Part shown: positions 17,763 to 26,094 of the stretch, piece by piece
Numbering within the stretch: position 1 is the stretch's first letter
Layout: every line of letters starts with the position of its first letter
Assembly: GCA_019414045.1 (NCBI GenBank)
Contig: DXMW01000012.1
Location: 1 to 64,000, forward strand
Direction: 5' to 3'
DNA from: Collinsella sp.
Lineage (GTDB): Bacteria > Actinomycetota > Coriobacteriia > Coriobacteriales > Coriobacteriaceae
DNA: 64,000 nt
Notes under the pieces: model-generated
What the model was told of the DNA's origin: nothing
Database searches by the model: none
The model's input: only the letters and a program-made list of their open reading frames with translations
Program-made: the position numbers and the translations under genes

Positions 17763-18236
17763 CTAGTACACGCCGCCAACAAAACGGGCATTGGGGTACA
17801 CAGATAGCATCGACTCCCACTGCACGTAAAAACGATCGGCGCGTTTGCTTAGCAGCTTTCCCGTCATAGTTGGTGAGTCGGTTTTAGCGAAAGACTCAAC
17901 ATACACAAGCTTGGCGCCCATTGCATGCCCGATCAGGCAAAACGGTATGGTAGCCAGTACCCCCGTACATACAATCACGTCCGGGTATTCAGTGAACCAA
18001 TAACGAAGAGACGTCGCGGCATTGACCGCCATTCGAGGAAGAAAGCTTGCCTCGTGTCGATTTACCTGGCGCACATAGCGAGCCCGCACAGGTAGCTTGA
18101 CATCGTAGGAAGTCTTCTCGGTGAGGATGAAACTGTCGTAGCGCTCCATCAAAGGCTTAAGCGCAAGTAACTGTTCTAGATGCCCACCAGATGACGCAGC
18201 AAAGCACACTTTTATGTCCTTGCGACACCCCGTCAT
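17763..18236 (-). CDS. Alg14/PssD-like glycosyltransferase subunit
   Basis: 157 residues corresponding to the N-terminal half of a GT28 enzyme. VCFAASSGGHLEQLLALKPL near residue 10 and the hydrophobic segments AMAVNAA...VIVCTGVLATIPFCLIGHAM fit Alg14, which recruits Alg13 to the membrane. It ends with the typical YVQWESMLSVYPNARFVGGVY. The gene lies 3 bases after ugd and just before the Alg13-like subunit. Confidence 0.88.
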   Translation of the reverse strand: MTGCRKDIKVCFAASSGGHLEQLLALKPLMERYDSFILTEKTSYDVKLPVRARYVRQVNRHEASFLPRMAVNAATSLRYWFTEYPDVIVCTGVLATIPFCLIGHAMGAKLVYVESFAKTDSPTMTGKLLSKRADRFYVQWESMLSVYPNARFVGGVY

Positions 18237-18239
18237 GAA

Positions 18240-19499
18240 CTAATCCCTCTTAAACAAATCGCGAGTGTATACCTTGTCCGCCACGTCCGCGAGCTCGTCG
18301 CTCCAGCGGTTGGCGACGATCACGTCGCAGCCGGCCTTGAAGGCCTCCAGGTCGTGGGTCACCTCGGAGCCGAAGAACTCCGGCGCGTCCAGCGTGGGCT
18401 CGTAGACCACCACGGGCACGCCCTTGGCCTTCACGCGCTTCATGACGCCCTGGATGGAGCTCGCGCGGAAGTTGTCGGAGTTGGACTTCATCGTCAGGCG
18501 GTAGACGCCCACGACCGGCTTCGGCTTGCCCTCGTAGACGCGGTCCCACACCATCTGCAGCACCTCGTCGGCGACGAAGTCCTTGCGGGTGCGGTTGGCC
18601 TCCACGATGGCCTCGATCAGGTTCTGCGGCACGTCCCTGTAGTTGGCCAGCAGCTGCTTGGTGTCCTTGGGCAGGCAGTAGCCGCCATAGCCGAAGCTGG
18701 GGTTGTTGTAGTGCGATCCTATGCGCGGCTCCAGGCACACGCCGTCGATGACGTCGCGGGTGTTGAGGCCGCGGACCTCGCAGTAGGTGTCGAGTTCGTT
18801 GAAGTAGGCCACGCGCAGCGCCAGGTAGGTGTTGGCGAACAGCTTTACGGCCTCGGCCTCGGTGGTGCCCAGCACGAGCTCGGGGATGCCAATAGTTCCG
18901 TCGGAGTTCACACGCTCCAGCTCGGCGGGATCTGCCCCTTGGGCAAGTAGGCGTGCGAAGCGCTCGGCAGCAGTAACGGCCTCGGCATCGTCCCTGGGCG
19001 CACCGACCACGATGCGGCTGGGGTGCAGGTTGTCGTAGAGCGCCTTGCTCTCTCGCAGGAACTCCGGACTGAAGAAGATCCTGGAATCGCCCAGCCTCTC
19101 GCGAAGGCCCGCGGTGTAGCCGACGGCGATGGTCGACTTGATGACGATCCACGCGTCCGGGTTCACAGAGCGAACGGCTGCGATGGCGGCCTCGACGGAG
19201 CTCGTGTCGAAGAAGTTCCTGTCCGAGTCGTAGTTGGTTGGCGTGGCGATAACGGCGTAGTCAGCGCCCGCGTATGCCTCTGCAACGTCAACGGTGGCGT
19301 GCAGGTCGAGCTTGCGCTCCCCCGCCTTGGCCTCCGCTAGGAAGCGCTCGATCTCGTCGTCCTGGATGGGCGACACGAAGTTGTTGATCTTCTCGACCTT
19401 CTCGGGAACGATGTCCAGCGCGTGCACCTCGTTGTGCTGCGAGAGCAGGACAGCGAGGGACAGGCCGACGTAGCCGGTTCCGGCGACGGCAATCTTCAT
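18240..19499 (-). CDS. ugd: UDP-glucose 6-dehydrogenase
   Basis: 419 residues. It oxidises UDP-glucose to UDP-glucuronate with two NAD+, supplying an acidic sugar for the capsule. The Rossmann start MKIAVAGTGYVGLSLAVLLS, IATPTNYD, the FLRESKALYD substrate region and the catalytic Cys in SFGYGGYCLPKDTKQL are all present, followed by the UDP-binding C-terminal domain (YEPTLDAPEFFGSEVTHDL). ATG 19499 is chosen for its GGAGAAG ribosome site; the frame extends 13 codons further without support. It is the intact version of the two fragments at 5060-5158 and 7790-8175. Confidence 0.96.
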   Translation of the reverse strand: MKIAVAGTGYVGLSLAVLLSQHNEVHALDIVPEKVEKINNFVSPIQDDEIERFLAEAKAGERKLDLHATVDVAEAYAGADYAVIATPTNYDSDRNFFDTSSVEAAIAAVRSVNPDAWIVIKSTIAVGYTAGLRERLGDSRIFFSPEFLRESKALYDNLHPSRIVVGAPRDDAEAVTAAERFARLLAQGADPAELERVNSDGTIGIPELVLGTTEAEAVKLFANTYLALRVAYFNELDTYCEVRGLNTRDVIDGVCLEPRIGSHYNNPSFGYGGYCLPKDTKQLLANYRDVPQNLIEAIVEANRTRKDFVADEVLQMVWDRVYEGKPKPVVGVYRLTMKSNSDNFRASSIQGVMKRVKAKGVPVVVYEPTLDAPEFFGSEVTHDLEAFKAGCDVIVANRWSDELADVADKVYTRDLFKRD

Positions 19500-19537
19500 T
19501 TTCTTCTCCGATTCGAATCGGGTATTTAAGTTACGCA

Positions 19538-20338
19538 TTAGTACGCATCGCTTCCGTTGAAGACCTCCAGAACCGTAAGGAGGACAATCTTGAGGTCCAT
19601 GACGATTCCGCGTTTGGCTATGTACTCGAGATCACGGCGGACCATGCCGTCGAACCCGGTGGAGTTTCGCTCCGTCACCTGCCAGAGCCCCGTAATACCT
19701 GGCTTCACTGCTAGCCTCTGCAGGTCGTACTCGGTGTACTCCGCGACCTCATTCGGCAGCGGCGGGCGCGGGCCAACGACAGACATCTGGCCCAGGAACA
19801 CATTCAGGAACTGCGGGAACTCGTCAATGGAGTGTTTGCGGATGAACTTCCCGATCTTGGTGACGCGGGGGTCCTCCTTCATCTTGAACATGGCGCCGGC
19901 GATCTCGTTGTGCTCCTTGAGTTCGGCGAGGCGCTCGTCGGCATCCTTGTACATAGAGCGGAACTTCCACATGCGGAATGTGGTCAGGCTGCCGTCGGGG
20001 CGGGTCTGGCCCACGCGAATCTGGCTGTAGAAGGGGCTGCCCTCGCTCTCCAACCGGATGGCCGCGGCGAGAATTAGGCTGGGGATTGCGATGGCGACGA
20101 GCGCGGCACCGCTGAAAACGATGTCGAACGCGCGCTTCACGGCCCTATAGGCCAGGCGAGAACGGTCCCAGTCCATGATGGATTGCATGGCCTTGTAGCG
20201 GGCAGCGCCCTCGCGCCGGTCCATGGCCTGAGCAATCAGCGCCGCCCCCGCGGGCGCATCCGTTGTATATTGAGTTTTATCCGACACGTTCTCTTCCAAC
20301 ACTTCGTCCTCGGGTCGGGGATCCTCCCTGTTCTGCAT
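19538..20338 (-). CDS. Initiating sugar-phosphate transferase (bacterial sugar transferase family)
   Basis: 266 residues. One hydrophobic helix (IVFSGAALVAIAIPSLILAA) precedes the catalytic domain with FRMWKFRSMYKDADERL, SIDEFPQFLNVFLGQMS, VGPRPPLPNEV and PGITGLWQVTERN. These are the conserved blocks of WbaP/PglC-type phosphoglycosyltransferases, which attach the first sugar phosphate to undecaprenyl phosphate. The N-terminal membrane domain of full-length WbaP proteins is absent, a normal short form. It is the first structural gene after the antiterminator. Confidence 0.93.
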   Translation of the reverse strand: MQNREDPRPEDEVLEENVSDKTQYTTDAPAGAALIAQAMDRREGAARYKAMQSIMDWDRSRLAYRAVKRAFDIVFSGAALVAIAIPSLILAAAIRLESEGSPFYSQIRVGQTRPDGSLTTFRMWKFRSMYKDADERLAELKEHNEIAGAMFKMKEDPRVTKIGKFIRKHSIDEFPQFLNVFLGQMSVVGPRPPLPNEVAEYTEYDLQRLAVKPGITGLWQVTERNSTGFDGMVRRDLEYIAKRGIVMDLKIVLLTVLEVFNGSDAY

Positions 20339-20353
20339 AGCGACAGCCCGCAG

Positions 20354-20899
20354 CTAGGCGATCGCCTTTTTAAGGTTTCGCATTACACGCTGCTCGGCTG
20401 AAAGCACGGCAAGGCCAACGCGCGTTGTTACGCGTCGGCCGCACAGGTCGAGCTCCAAATAAGCAGTGCTCTTGCGTCTGTTAATGGTTTTGATAAGGCC
20501 CTCGTGGCCCAGCAGCGGACCTGCCGTCACTAAGACCTGGTCGCCGTCTTTTAAGGCCTCACTCATGGGCACTACGCGGTCTCCCCTATGCGTAAAGCCA
20601 CCAATAAGCTGGACCTCTTCTTTTGCCAGTGGCACAAACTGACCGTCCTGGGAAAGCACCCGGGCAAAGTCGTCCATGCGTAGCAGATACTGTTGCACAG
20701 TGCGGGGATCTGCCGTGTCGCAGATAAGATAACCGGGAAAGAGCGGCTTGGTCGTATTGACCTATTCGCCGTGTACTTTAATTTCGGTTTTAAATAAAGG
20801 ATAGAAGAGCTCCTGCATGGCGCAAACCGGCACCACACGCTCGATGCGCTCGCGCATTACGTCTTCGCGACCGTTAATGACCTGGATCACATACCACAC
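20354..20899 (-). pseudogene. LoaP/NusG-like antiterminator interrupted by an in-frame TAG
   Basis: Read continuously, the frame encodes about 181 residues of a NusG paralogue. The NGN domain begins VWYVIQVINGREDVMRERIE and continues through ELFYPLFKTEIKVHGE; an amber codon at 20764-20762 follows; then VNTTKPLFPGYLICDT resumes without any frame change. The C-terminal KOW domain has VLVTAGPLLGHEGLIKTINR. Such specialised NusG proteins head long polysaccharide operons and prevent premature termination. A single base change (for example TGG to TAG) would explain the stop. A GTG start at 20899 has AAGGGGG 8 bases upstream. Either this copy is inactive, the stop is suppressed, or the base is a sequencing error. 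The sugar transferase gene follows after 15 bases. Confidence 0.85.
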
Positions 20900-20928
20900 G
20901 AGCACCACCCCCTTGCTGTCTTACGTGC

Positions 20929-21001
20929 GGCTCACGGGGTTTGGGTATGGCTTCGCCAGGGCGCTTGTGCGCGAAGGCGCTCCATATTCAAACCCTGAGC
21001 C
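20929..21001 (-). promoter_or_regulatory. Long bulged hairpin in the capsule-operon leader
   Basis: The arms 20929-20950 and 20982-21001 are complementary over about 20 bases with a few mismatches, and an inner stem (CTTCGC / GCGAAG) sits inside. In the minus-strand transcript this would form an extended stem-loop about 30 bases before the antiterminator start codon. LoaP-type factors are known to act through an RNA hairpin in the 5' leader, so this is a candidate recognition element. It has no U-run and so is unlikely to be a simple terminator. Confidence 0.5.
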
Positions 21002-21784
21002 CAGTTAGACAAGCACGTGGCTCTGCCCCACCGTGAACGGTATGTATAAGCGCAGTTGCTAGAGTCGCGGATGTGTATCGCAAAAATGACCGCGACCCCA
21101 GCTGGCTGCGTGCGAACCAGTCAAGCGGGTACAAAACTGGACCGCACGCAAACAGCTGTAGGACTGCTGTGGTTTGCCAAAACAACCAATTACACTGCCG
21201 AAAGAGAACTTATAAATAGCCGCAAAACAAGTGCAAAATCGCGCATGGCAATCGATATTGGAGCTCGTGGTGTTTCTGGCACCGCCGTTACGGCCGGATG
21301 CTGATCGACCCCGTGCTATGTGGCCTGTTAGAACCGTGAGCACAGCTGAACTCATGTAACGTTAGGTATCCTAGCACAAGCTGATAGTGAAACTGATTTG
21401 GGTTGTGTCGGACAACATATGCGACAAATCCGTGCTTGGGGGGGTGTTTGCCTAAGTTGTTCACGTTGACGCAGGTTAATGGGGTGTTGTAACGGGCGCC
21501 CGAGTAAATGCAGGCAAACCTCGGCTTTAATACGCAAAAGGATTTACGTGGTGCTTACGAATAATGTACAGAACTGGGAAATTAATTGCACAACATTTTG
21601 CGGGCGTGTGGGCATGGGCGTTGCATTGTGAAGATGCTCATCGCACACTAGGCACGCCCGGCTACAGATTAAACGCATTTTGAGGCGGCTTGTTGGACAA
21701 CTACTGCAGACGGCAAACTTGAACAGGAAAGCAATTTGCAAATTTTGCAAAAATGCAGTTCAGGCCGTTAAAAATCATATGCAA
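21002..21784. other. Long non-coding leader region of the capsule operon
   Basis: About 780 bases without a credible gene, AT-richer than the flanks. It should hold the promoter of the leftward capsule operon. Short repeated TTGC-containing runs occur near 21730-21760 (GCAATTTGC, AAATTTTGC). I could not place a convincing promoter pair. Confidence 0.45.
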
Positions 21785-21817
21785 ATAAAAAAAGGCCACT
21801 CAATTGAGTGGCCTTAC
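21785..21817 (-). terminator. Rho-independent terminator of the tRNA-Ala gene
   Basis: A perfect 10-bp stem (AAGGCCACTC / GAGTGGCCTT, 21792-21815) with a 4-base loop is followed in the minus direction by a run of seven U. It lies 11 bases past the tRNA 3' end. Confidence 0.93.
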
Positions 21818-21825
21818 ATTCACAA

Positions 21826-21901
21826 TGGTGGAGACGAGGGGGATCGAACCCCTGACCTCTTGACTGCCAGTCAAGCGCTCTCCCAGCTGAGCTACGCCCC
21901 C
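21826..21901 (-). tRNA. tRNA-Ala (anticodon GGC)
   Basis: The minus strand folds as a full cloverleaf: a 7-bp acceptor stem starting GGGGGCG, a GCTC/GAGC D-stem, an anticodon stem CTTGA/TCAAG with loop CTGGCAG, a 5-bp T-stem around TTCGATC, discriminator A and an encoded CCA at 21826-21828. Anticodon GGC reads GCC/GCU alanine codons. No partial duplicate of its 3' end, which would mark an integration site, was noticed nearby. Confidence 0.97.
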
Positions 21902-21973
21902 GTGACGAGGTAGTAGTATAGGGGAAGACCTTCTTTGATGCAAGGACTTTTTTGGGTTGTTGGGGTGACTTAC

Positions 21974-22052
21974 GGGATTTTTGGGACTGGCCTTAAAATT
22001 TCACCCTGGCCTTCGGCCAGTGCGCAATTTTAAGGCCAGTCCCAAAAATCCC
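21974..22052. repeat. Nested inverted repeat A
   Basis: A perfect 27-bp inverted repeat (21974-22000 and 22026-22052) encloses 25 bases that contain their own hairpin, CTGGCC TTC GGCCAG (22006-22020). It lies downstream of thiN and upstream of the tRNA, both leftward. No U-run follows either arm, so it is not a classical terminator. Confidence 0.9.
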
Positions 22053-22073
22053 TGCTCCGTCCCGATAAAACCC

Positions 22074-22715
22074 TCACGCGAATAGGAATCCGATTGCGGT
22101 TCCTTGGTGGACGGTTATGTTGGCTGTTGTTCTTACTATGTTGCTGATGCCCGTGTCCGCCAACAGGCCCAGGGGGCTGTGGTCTAGCTCCCATTCTAGG
22201 CCGTGTTCGCTTACCTTGGTGTTGGGGACAATGGCGATGATGGAGAATGTCTTGCCTTCGGCACCTTCGATAGCCCACGATTCGCCTCTGTGCAGAATGC
22301 GGGCCGTGGTCTCGTCCTCGACAATCCAGACGGGGGCCTCTTTGTAGCTGGCTAGTAGACCTAGGACGCTTAGGGCCATGTCCGGGCGGCCGCCCGTGGC
22401 GCAAGTCGCCACCACTTCGGCACCTGGCCAGCGGCGACGGACGGAATCGAGGGCCAGTGCTAAATCGGTATAGTCCTTGTACGGGTCGTGGCGCTCTACC
22501 TCAAAGGCTTCGGTGGCATCGACCAACGCACGACCCGCATCGCTCACCGTGTCGGCATCCCCCACATAAACGTCGCAGCCCAGACCGGCGCCCAGCAGCG
22601 CGTCGAGTCCGCGGTCCACGGCGACAACGTGATCGCACTCCCCTGCTAACCTACGCAATAGATCCTCGCTCGCCAACACGGGCGAGCCACAGACTATTAG
22701 TACTTTGCAAGCCAC
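22074..22715 (-). CDS. thiN: Thiamine pyrophosphokinase
   Basis: 213 residues. It transfers pyrophosphate from ATP to thiamine, giving thiamine diphosphate. Typical blocks are HVVAVDRGLDALL near residue 30, YVGDADTVSD, HDPYKDYTDLALALD (the metal/ATP site), ATGGRPDMALSVLGLL and the thiamine-binding C-terminal domain ending in the barrel segment HSPLGLLADTGISN...VRTTANITVHQGTAIGF. It follows the HAD gene after 9 bases and is probably co-transcribed. No TPP riboswitch is seen upstream. Confidence 0.93.
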   Translation of the reverse strand: MACKVLIVCGSPVLASEDLLRRLAGECDHVVAVDRGLDALLGAGLGCDVYVGDADTVSDAGRALVDATEAFEVERHDPYKDYTDLALALDSVRRRWPGAEVVATCATGGRPDMALSVLGLLASYKEAPVWIVEDETTARILHRGESWAIEGAEGKTFSIIAIVPNTKVSEHGLEWELDHSPLGLLADTGISNIVRTTANITVHQGTAIGFLFA

Positions 22716-22724
22716 AGACCTCGC

Positions 22725-23414
22725 CTATCCCTCAAACGAAAGCACGCGAGCCAAATCCAGCTCCTCGTAGCTGTCGATAAAGATATCGCAGTTGGCGCGC
22801 ATGTCGTCGCGCTTCATGCGGCCGTGCGGGTCATAAATACCCACACGTTTAAAGCCGGCGGTCCCAGAGCTCTTAAGGCCAAAGACCGCGTCCTCAAACA
22901 CCCACGCGCGCTCAAACTTGCACCCATGGCGCTCCTCCAGGCGGCGCAGCGCCAGCTCGTACACATCGGGGAACTGCTTGGAACGTCCTGCCTCACCCGT
23001 CGTGTTAACAAACTCCATGTAAGCGTCGAGCCCGGCTCCAGCGAGCGCGGACTGCACCAGCGCGGCCGGCGTGGACGTGGCCACGCACATGGCAATACCG
23101 GCCTCCTGGGCCTGCTTCAAAAATGCAAGGAGACCCTCGCGTGGCGGCACCTTAGAATAGCCATCGATCAGAATGTCGCTCAGCTCGCGATACAGTTCCT
23201 CGCCATTCGCTCCAATGCCCCAGGTGTCGTGGTAGGCCTGGCACTCATCCTCGAGCGACAAATGCTCAAACTGGGCAAAATCGTCGACCGTCACGTCAAT
23301 ACCGTGGCGGTGCAATAACTCGGGCTGGGCATAGGCCCAAACGGGGGTGCTATTAACCAGTGTGCCGTCGCAATCGAAAATAAAAGCGACATTGTGAGCG
23401 GCGGTCTGGGACAT
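22725..23414 (-). CDS. HAD-superfamily phosphatase (beta-phosphoglucomutase-like)
   Basis: 229 residues. Motif I is FIFDCDGTLVNS with the nucleophile and acid/base aspartates, motif II ATSTPAALVQSAL, the motif III region TTGEAGRSKQFPDVY, and motif IV WVFEDAVFGLKSS. A helical cap between motifs I and II marks subfamily IA. The substrate is probably a small phosphorylated metabolite; a sugar phosphate is plausible given the family but not shown. Start ATG 23414 has AAAGG 7 bases upstream; the ATG at 23435 is weaker. Confidence 0.88.
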   Translation of the reverse strand: MSQTAAHNVAFIFDCDGTLVNSTPVWAYAQPELLHRHGIDVTVDDFAQFEHLSLEDECQAYHDTWGIGANGEELYRELSDILIDGYSKVPPREGLLAFLKQAQEAGIAMCVATSTPAALVQSALAGAGLDAYMEFVNTTGEAGRSKQFPDVYELALRRLEERHGCKFERAWVFEDAVFGLKSSGTAGFKRVGIYDPHGRMKRDDMRANCDIFIDSYEELDLARVLSFEG

Positions 23415-23745
23415 AAACATACCTTTCGATGTCAAATGGTAAACAACCTGCTAAAAACGTTTTACCAAACGTTAATCTACTAGTCTAGAAACCCTATTTG
23501 ATAAAACTGTCAAGAGTTTTACCATCGCAATTCTGCCAGTGGTATAAACATGGCGCTCGCCGATTAAACGCCGCCTCAAATCCACTTTTCTCCATAAAAG
23601 TAACGAACAGGTGTTATCGTATTTCGTGCCGAAAGTTCCACCGAGCACGCGAGGTGGAACGAATCATAGAACTATCGCCGTCCCCTCGATTCGTGCAGCC
23701 TTGGACCTTTCGCATCTAGTCACCAAGGCAACACGCTGCCGCGTC
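23415..23745 (+). promoter_or_regulatory. glgB upstream region with LacI-type operator-like repeats
   Basis: The divergent spacer between the HAD gene and glgB. It contains GGTAAAC, then AAAACGTTTTACCAAACGTT around 23453-23472, and GTTTTACC again near 23516. These near-palindromes resemble AAACGTTT operators of LacI/MalR-family regulators. A similar GGTAAAACG and GGTAAACGG pair precedes the GH13-GH77 gene (33410-33440). This suggests shared control of the alpha-glucan genes. The exact promoter was not assigned. Confidence 0.45.
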
Positions 23746-26001
23746 ATGATGGGATCAAACGTGAGCGATACAAAGCTAAAGCCAGCAACCAAAAAGCCTG
23801 CTACCCGTAAAGCCGCCCCGCACGCACCGGAGCTCTCTAAGGACGATGTCTACCTGTTTGGCATTGGCATGTGGGAGCGCAGCTGGGAAAAGATGGGCGC
23901 GCACCCCGACACGCAGAACCGTACGCGCGGCTGGCGCTTTTGCGTTTGGGCGCCCGATGTAAAGAGCGTGCATGTCATTGGCGAATTTAACGACTGGGAT
24001 GAAGAAGCCAACCCTCTGGTGCCCGTGCATACGAGCGCTATTTGGGAAGGCTTTATTCCTGGCGCCGAACAGGGCCAGCTCTATAAATACCTTATCGAGA
24101 CCAACGAGGGCGAAAAGCTCTACAAAGCCGATCCGTACGCCTTTAAGGCCGAGTGCCCTCCGGGAACGGCGAGCGTGCTGTGGACCCTCGATGGCTACAA
24201 GTGGAACGACGCCGCATGGCTCAAGCGCCGCGCCAGCCATAACCACATGTCGCAGCCGCTCAACATCTACGAGGTGCATATTGGCTCGTGGAAGCGCCAC
24301 GGCGATGCGCCGCAGGGCGAGCCGGACGAGTACGGCAACTACCCCGGTCCCATGGATCCCTTCCCCGCGCAGCGTGGCGAGTTCTACACCTACGACGACC
24401 TGTCGGTGGAGCTCGTGGACTACGTGCGCGACATGGGCTACACCCACATTGAGGTCATGCCGCTTATGGAGCATCCCTTCGATGGCTCCTGGGGCTACCA
24501 GACGACCGGCTACTATGCCGCTACGTCCCGCTATGGCGACCCGCAGCAGCTCATGCACTTTATCGATGCGTGCCACGAGGCAGGCATCGGCGTGATCATG
24601 GACTGGGTGCCCGGCGGTTTTTGCGCCGACTCCCACGGCCTTGCCACCTTTAACGGCCACATGCTGTTTGAGCACGAGATTCACCCCAACTGGGGCACGC
24701 ACAAGTTCGATTTTGCCCGCGGCGAGGTCCGCTCCTTCCTGGTCTCCAACGTGCTGTACTGGCTCGAGAACTTCCACGTTGACGGCATCCGCATGGATGG
24801 CGTGTCCAGCATGCTGTACCTCAATTTTGGCATCGACGATCCGGGCCAAAAGAAGTTCAACAAGTACGGTACCGAGGAGGACCTGGACGCCAGCGCGTTT
24901 ATCCGCCAGGTCAACTGCGCCGTGGAGGCCCACTACCCTGACGTGATGATGATGGCCGAGGAGTCCACCGCGTGGCCGCTCGTGACCTACCCGCCGCAGG
25001 ACGGCGGCCTGGGCTTCCACTACAAGTGGGACATGGGCTGGATGAACGACACTCTGCACTACATGCAGACCGATTTTCCGTGGCGCCCCGGCAACCACGG
25101 TCTGCTCACGTTCTCCATCATGTACGCCTTTACCGAGAACTTTATTTGCCCGCTGAGCCACGACGAGGTCGTCCACGGCAAGTGCTCGCTCATCGGCCGC
25201 ATGCCGGGCGACTGGTGGCGCCAGTTTGCCGGCCTGCGCACGCTGGCTTTCTACCAGATGACGCACCCCGGCGCCAAGCTCAACTTTATGGGCAACGAGA
25301 TCGGCCAGTTTATTGAGTGGCGCTACTACGAGTCCATCCAGTGGTTCCTGACCGAGGAGTACGAGACTCACCGTCATCATCAGGCGTTCATCAAGGCACT
25401 CAACCACCTGTACACCGCCGAGCCCGCCCTGTACGAGCGCGGCTACACCGATGACGGCTTTACCTGGATCGACGCGGACAACTCCAAGCAGTCCATCGTG
25501 AGCTTTGTGCGCCAGGGCGAGGACGTCGATGACGACCTGGTGATCTTGATCAACTTTGACCCGGCAAGCTACGAGAGCTTCCGCGTGGGCGTGCCGCGCG
25601 AGGGTGACTGGGAGGTCATCTTTGATTCCGACCGTCCCGAGTTCGGTGGCAGCGGCTATGCCGGCGAGGAGCCCTACACCTGCTCGAGCGAGCCCTATCC
25701 CTGGAACGGGCAGATGGACTCCATCGAGATCAAGGTTCCCGGCCTGGCAGGCGTGGTGCTTAAGCGCCGCGGTCCCAGCAGCTATATGCCGCCCGTGGTC
25801 GAGGAGCCCAAGGCTGCGCCCAAAAAGCGCACGTCCTTGGTGAAGCCCAAGCCCGCGGCTGCCAAGAAGGCTCCTGCCACGGCCAAGGCCAAGGCTGCTG
25901 CAAAGCCCGCTGCTAAGGCCGCAGCCAAGAAACCGGCTGCCAAAAAGGCCGCTACTAAGGCCAAGTCTGCTTCTGCTAAGCCGTCTGCCAAGGATGCGTA
26001 A
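23746..26001 (+). CDS. glgB: 1,4-alpha-glucan branching enzyme with Lys/Ala-rich ends
   Basis: About 751 residues. A GH13_9 enzyme that makes alpha-1,6 branches in glycogen. An N-terminal CBM48 (VWAPDVKSVHVIGEFNDWD) precedes the TIM barrel with DGIRMDGV (nucleophile Asp), MMAEEST (acid/base Glu) and PLSHDEVVHGK. The last ~65 residues are almost only Lys, Ala and Pro (for example PAAKAAAKKPAAKKAA), like histone H1 tails, and the N-terminus has a shorter KPATKKPATRKA stretch. ATG 23746 or 23749, or GTG 23761, could start translation; upstream codons of the long frame from 23611 look non-coding. First gene of the glycogen block. Confidence 0.95.
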   Translation: MMGSNVSDTKLKPATKKPATRKAAPHAPELSKDDVYLFGIGMWERSWEKMGAHPDTQNRTRGWRFCVWAPDVKSVHVIGEFNDWDEEANPLVPVHTSAIWEGFIPGAEQGQLYKYLIETNEGEKLYKADPYAFKAECPPGTASVLWTLDGYKWNDAAWLKRRASHNHMSQPLNIYEVHIGSWKRHGDAPQGEPDEYGNYPGPMDPFPAQRGEFYTYDDLSVELVDYVRDMGYTHIEVMPLMEHPFDGSWGYQTTGYYAATSRYGDPQQLMHFIDACHEAGIGVIMDWVPGGFCADSHGLATFNGHMLFEHEIHPNWGTHKFDFARGEVRSFLVSNVLYWLENFHVDGIRMDGVSSMLYLNFGIDDPGQKKFNKYGTEEDLDASAFIRQVNCAVEAHYPDVMMMAEESTAWPLVTYPPQDGGLGFHYKWDMGWMNDTLHYMQTDFPWRPGNHGLLTFSIMYAFTENFICPLSHDEVVHGKCSLIGRMPGDWWRQFAGLRTLAFYQMTHPGAKLNFMGNEIGQFIEWRYYESIQWFLTEEYETHRHHQAFIKALNHLYTAEPALYERGYTDDGFTWIDADNSKQSIVSFVRQGEDVDDDLVILINFDPASYESFRVGVPREGDWEVIFDSDRPEFGGSGYAGEEPYTCSSEPYPWNGQMDSIEIKVPGLAGVVLKRRGPSSYMPPVVEEPKAAPKKRTSLVKPKPAAAKKAPATAKAKAAAKPAAKAAAKKPAAKKAATKAKSASAKPSAKDA

Positions 26002-26094
26002 CAAAACCGTTACAGCTGTAATTACCCGCCCCGCGAGGGCGTAGGATACATGTCATAACCGTTTCGGGGAACAACTCCCGGGGGAAAGGAACGT

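Noticed and set aside
18250..19152. 300-codon Arg/Gly/His-rich frame overlapping ugd
   Set aside because: Out-of-frame reading of ugd on the same strand; composition is typical of frame shadows.
21474..21785. Phage or element attachment site at the tRNA-Ala gene
   Set aside because: No direct repeat of the tRNA 3' end and no integrase gene is visible in the window.
23776..26004. 742-codon open frame on the minus strand opposite glgB
   Set aside because: A shadow frame created by high-GC codon bias on the coding strand; it lacks ribosome site and motifs, and glgB is unmistakable.
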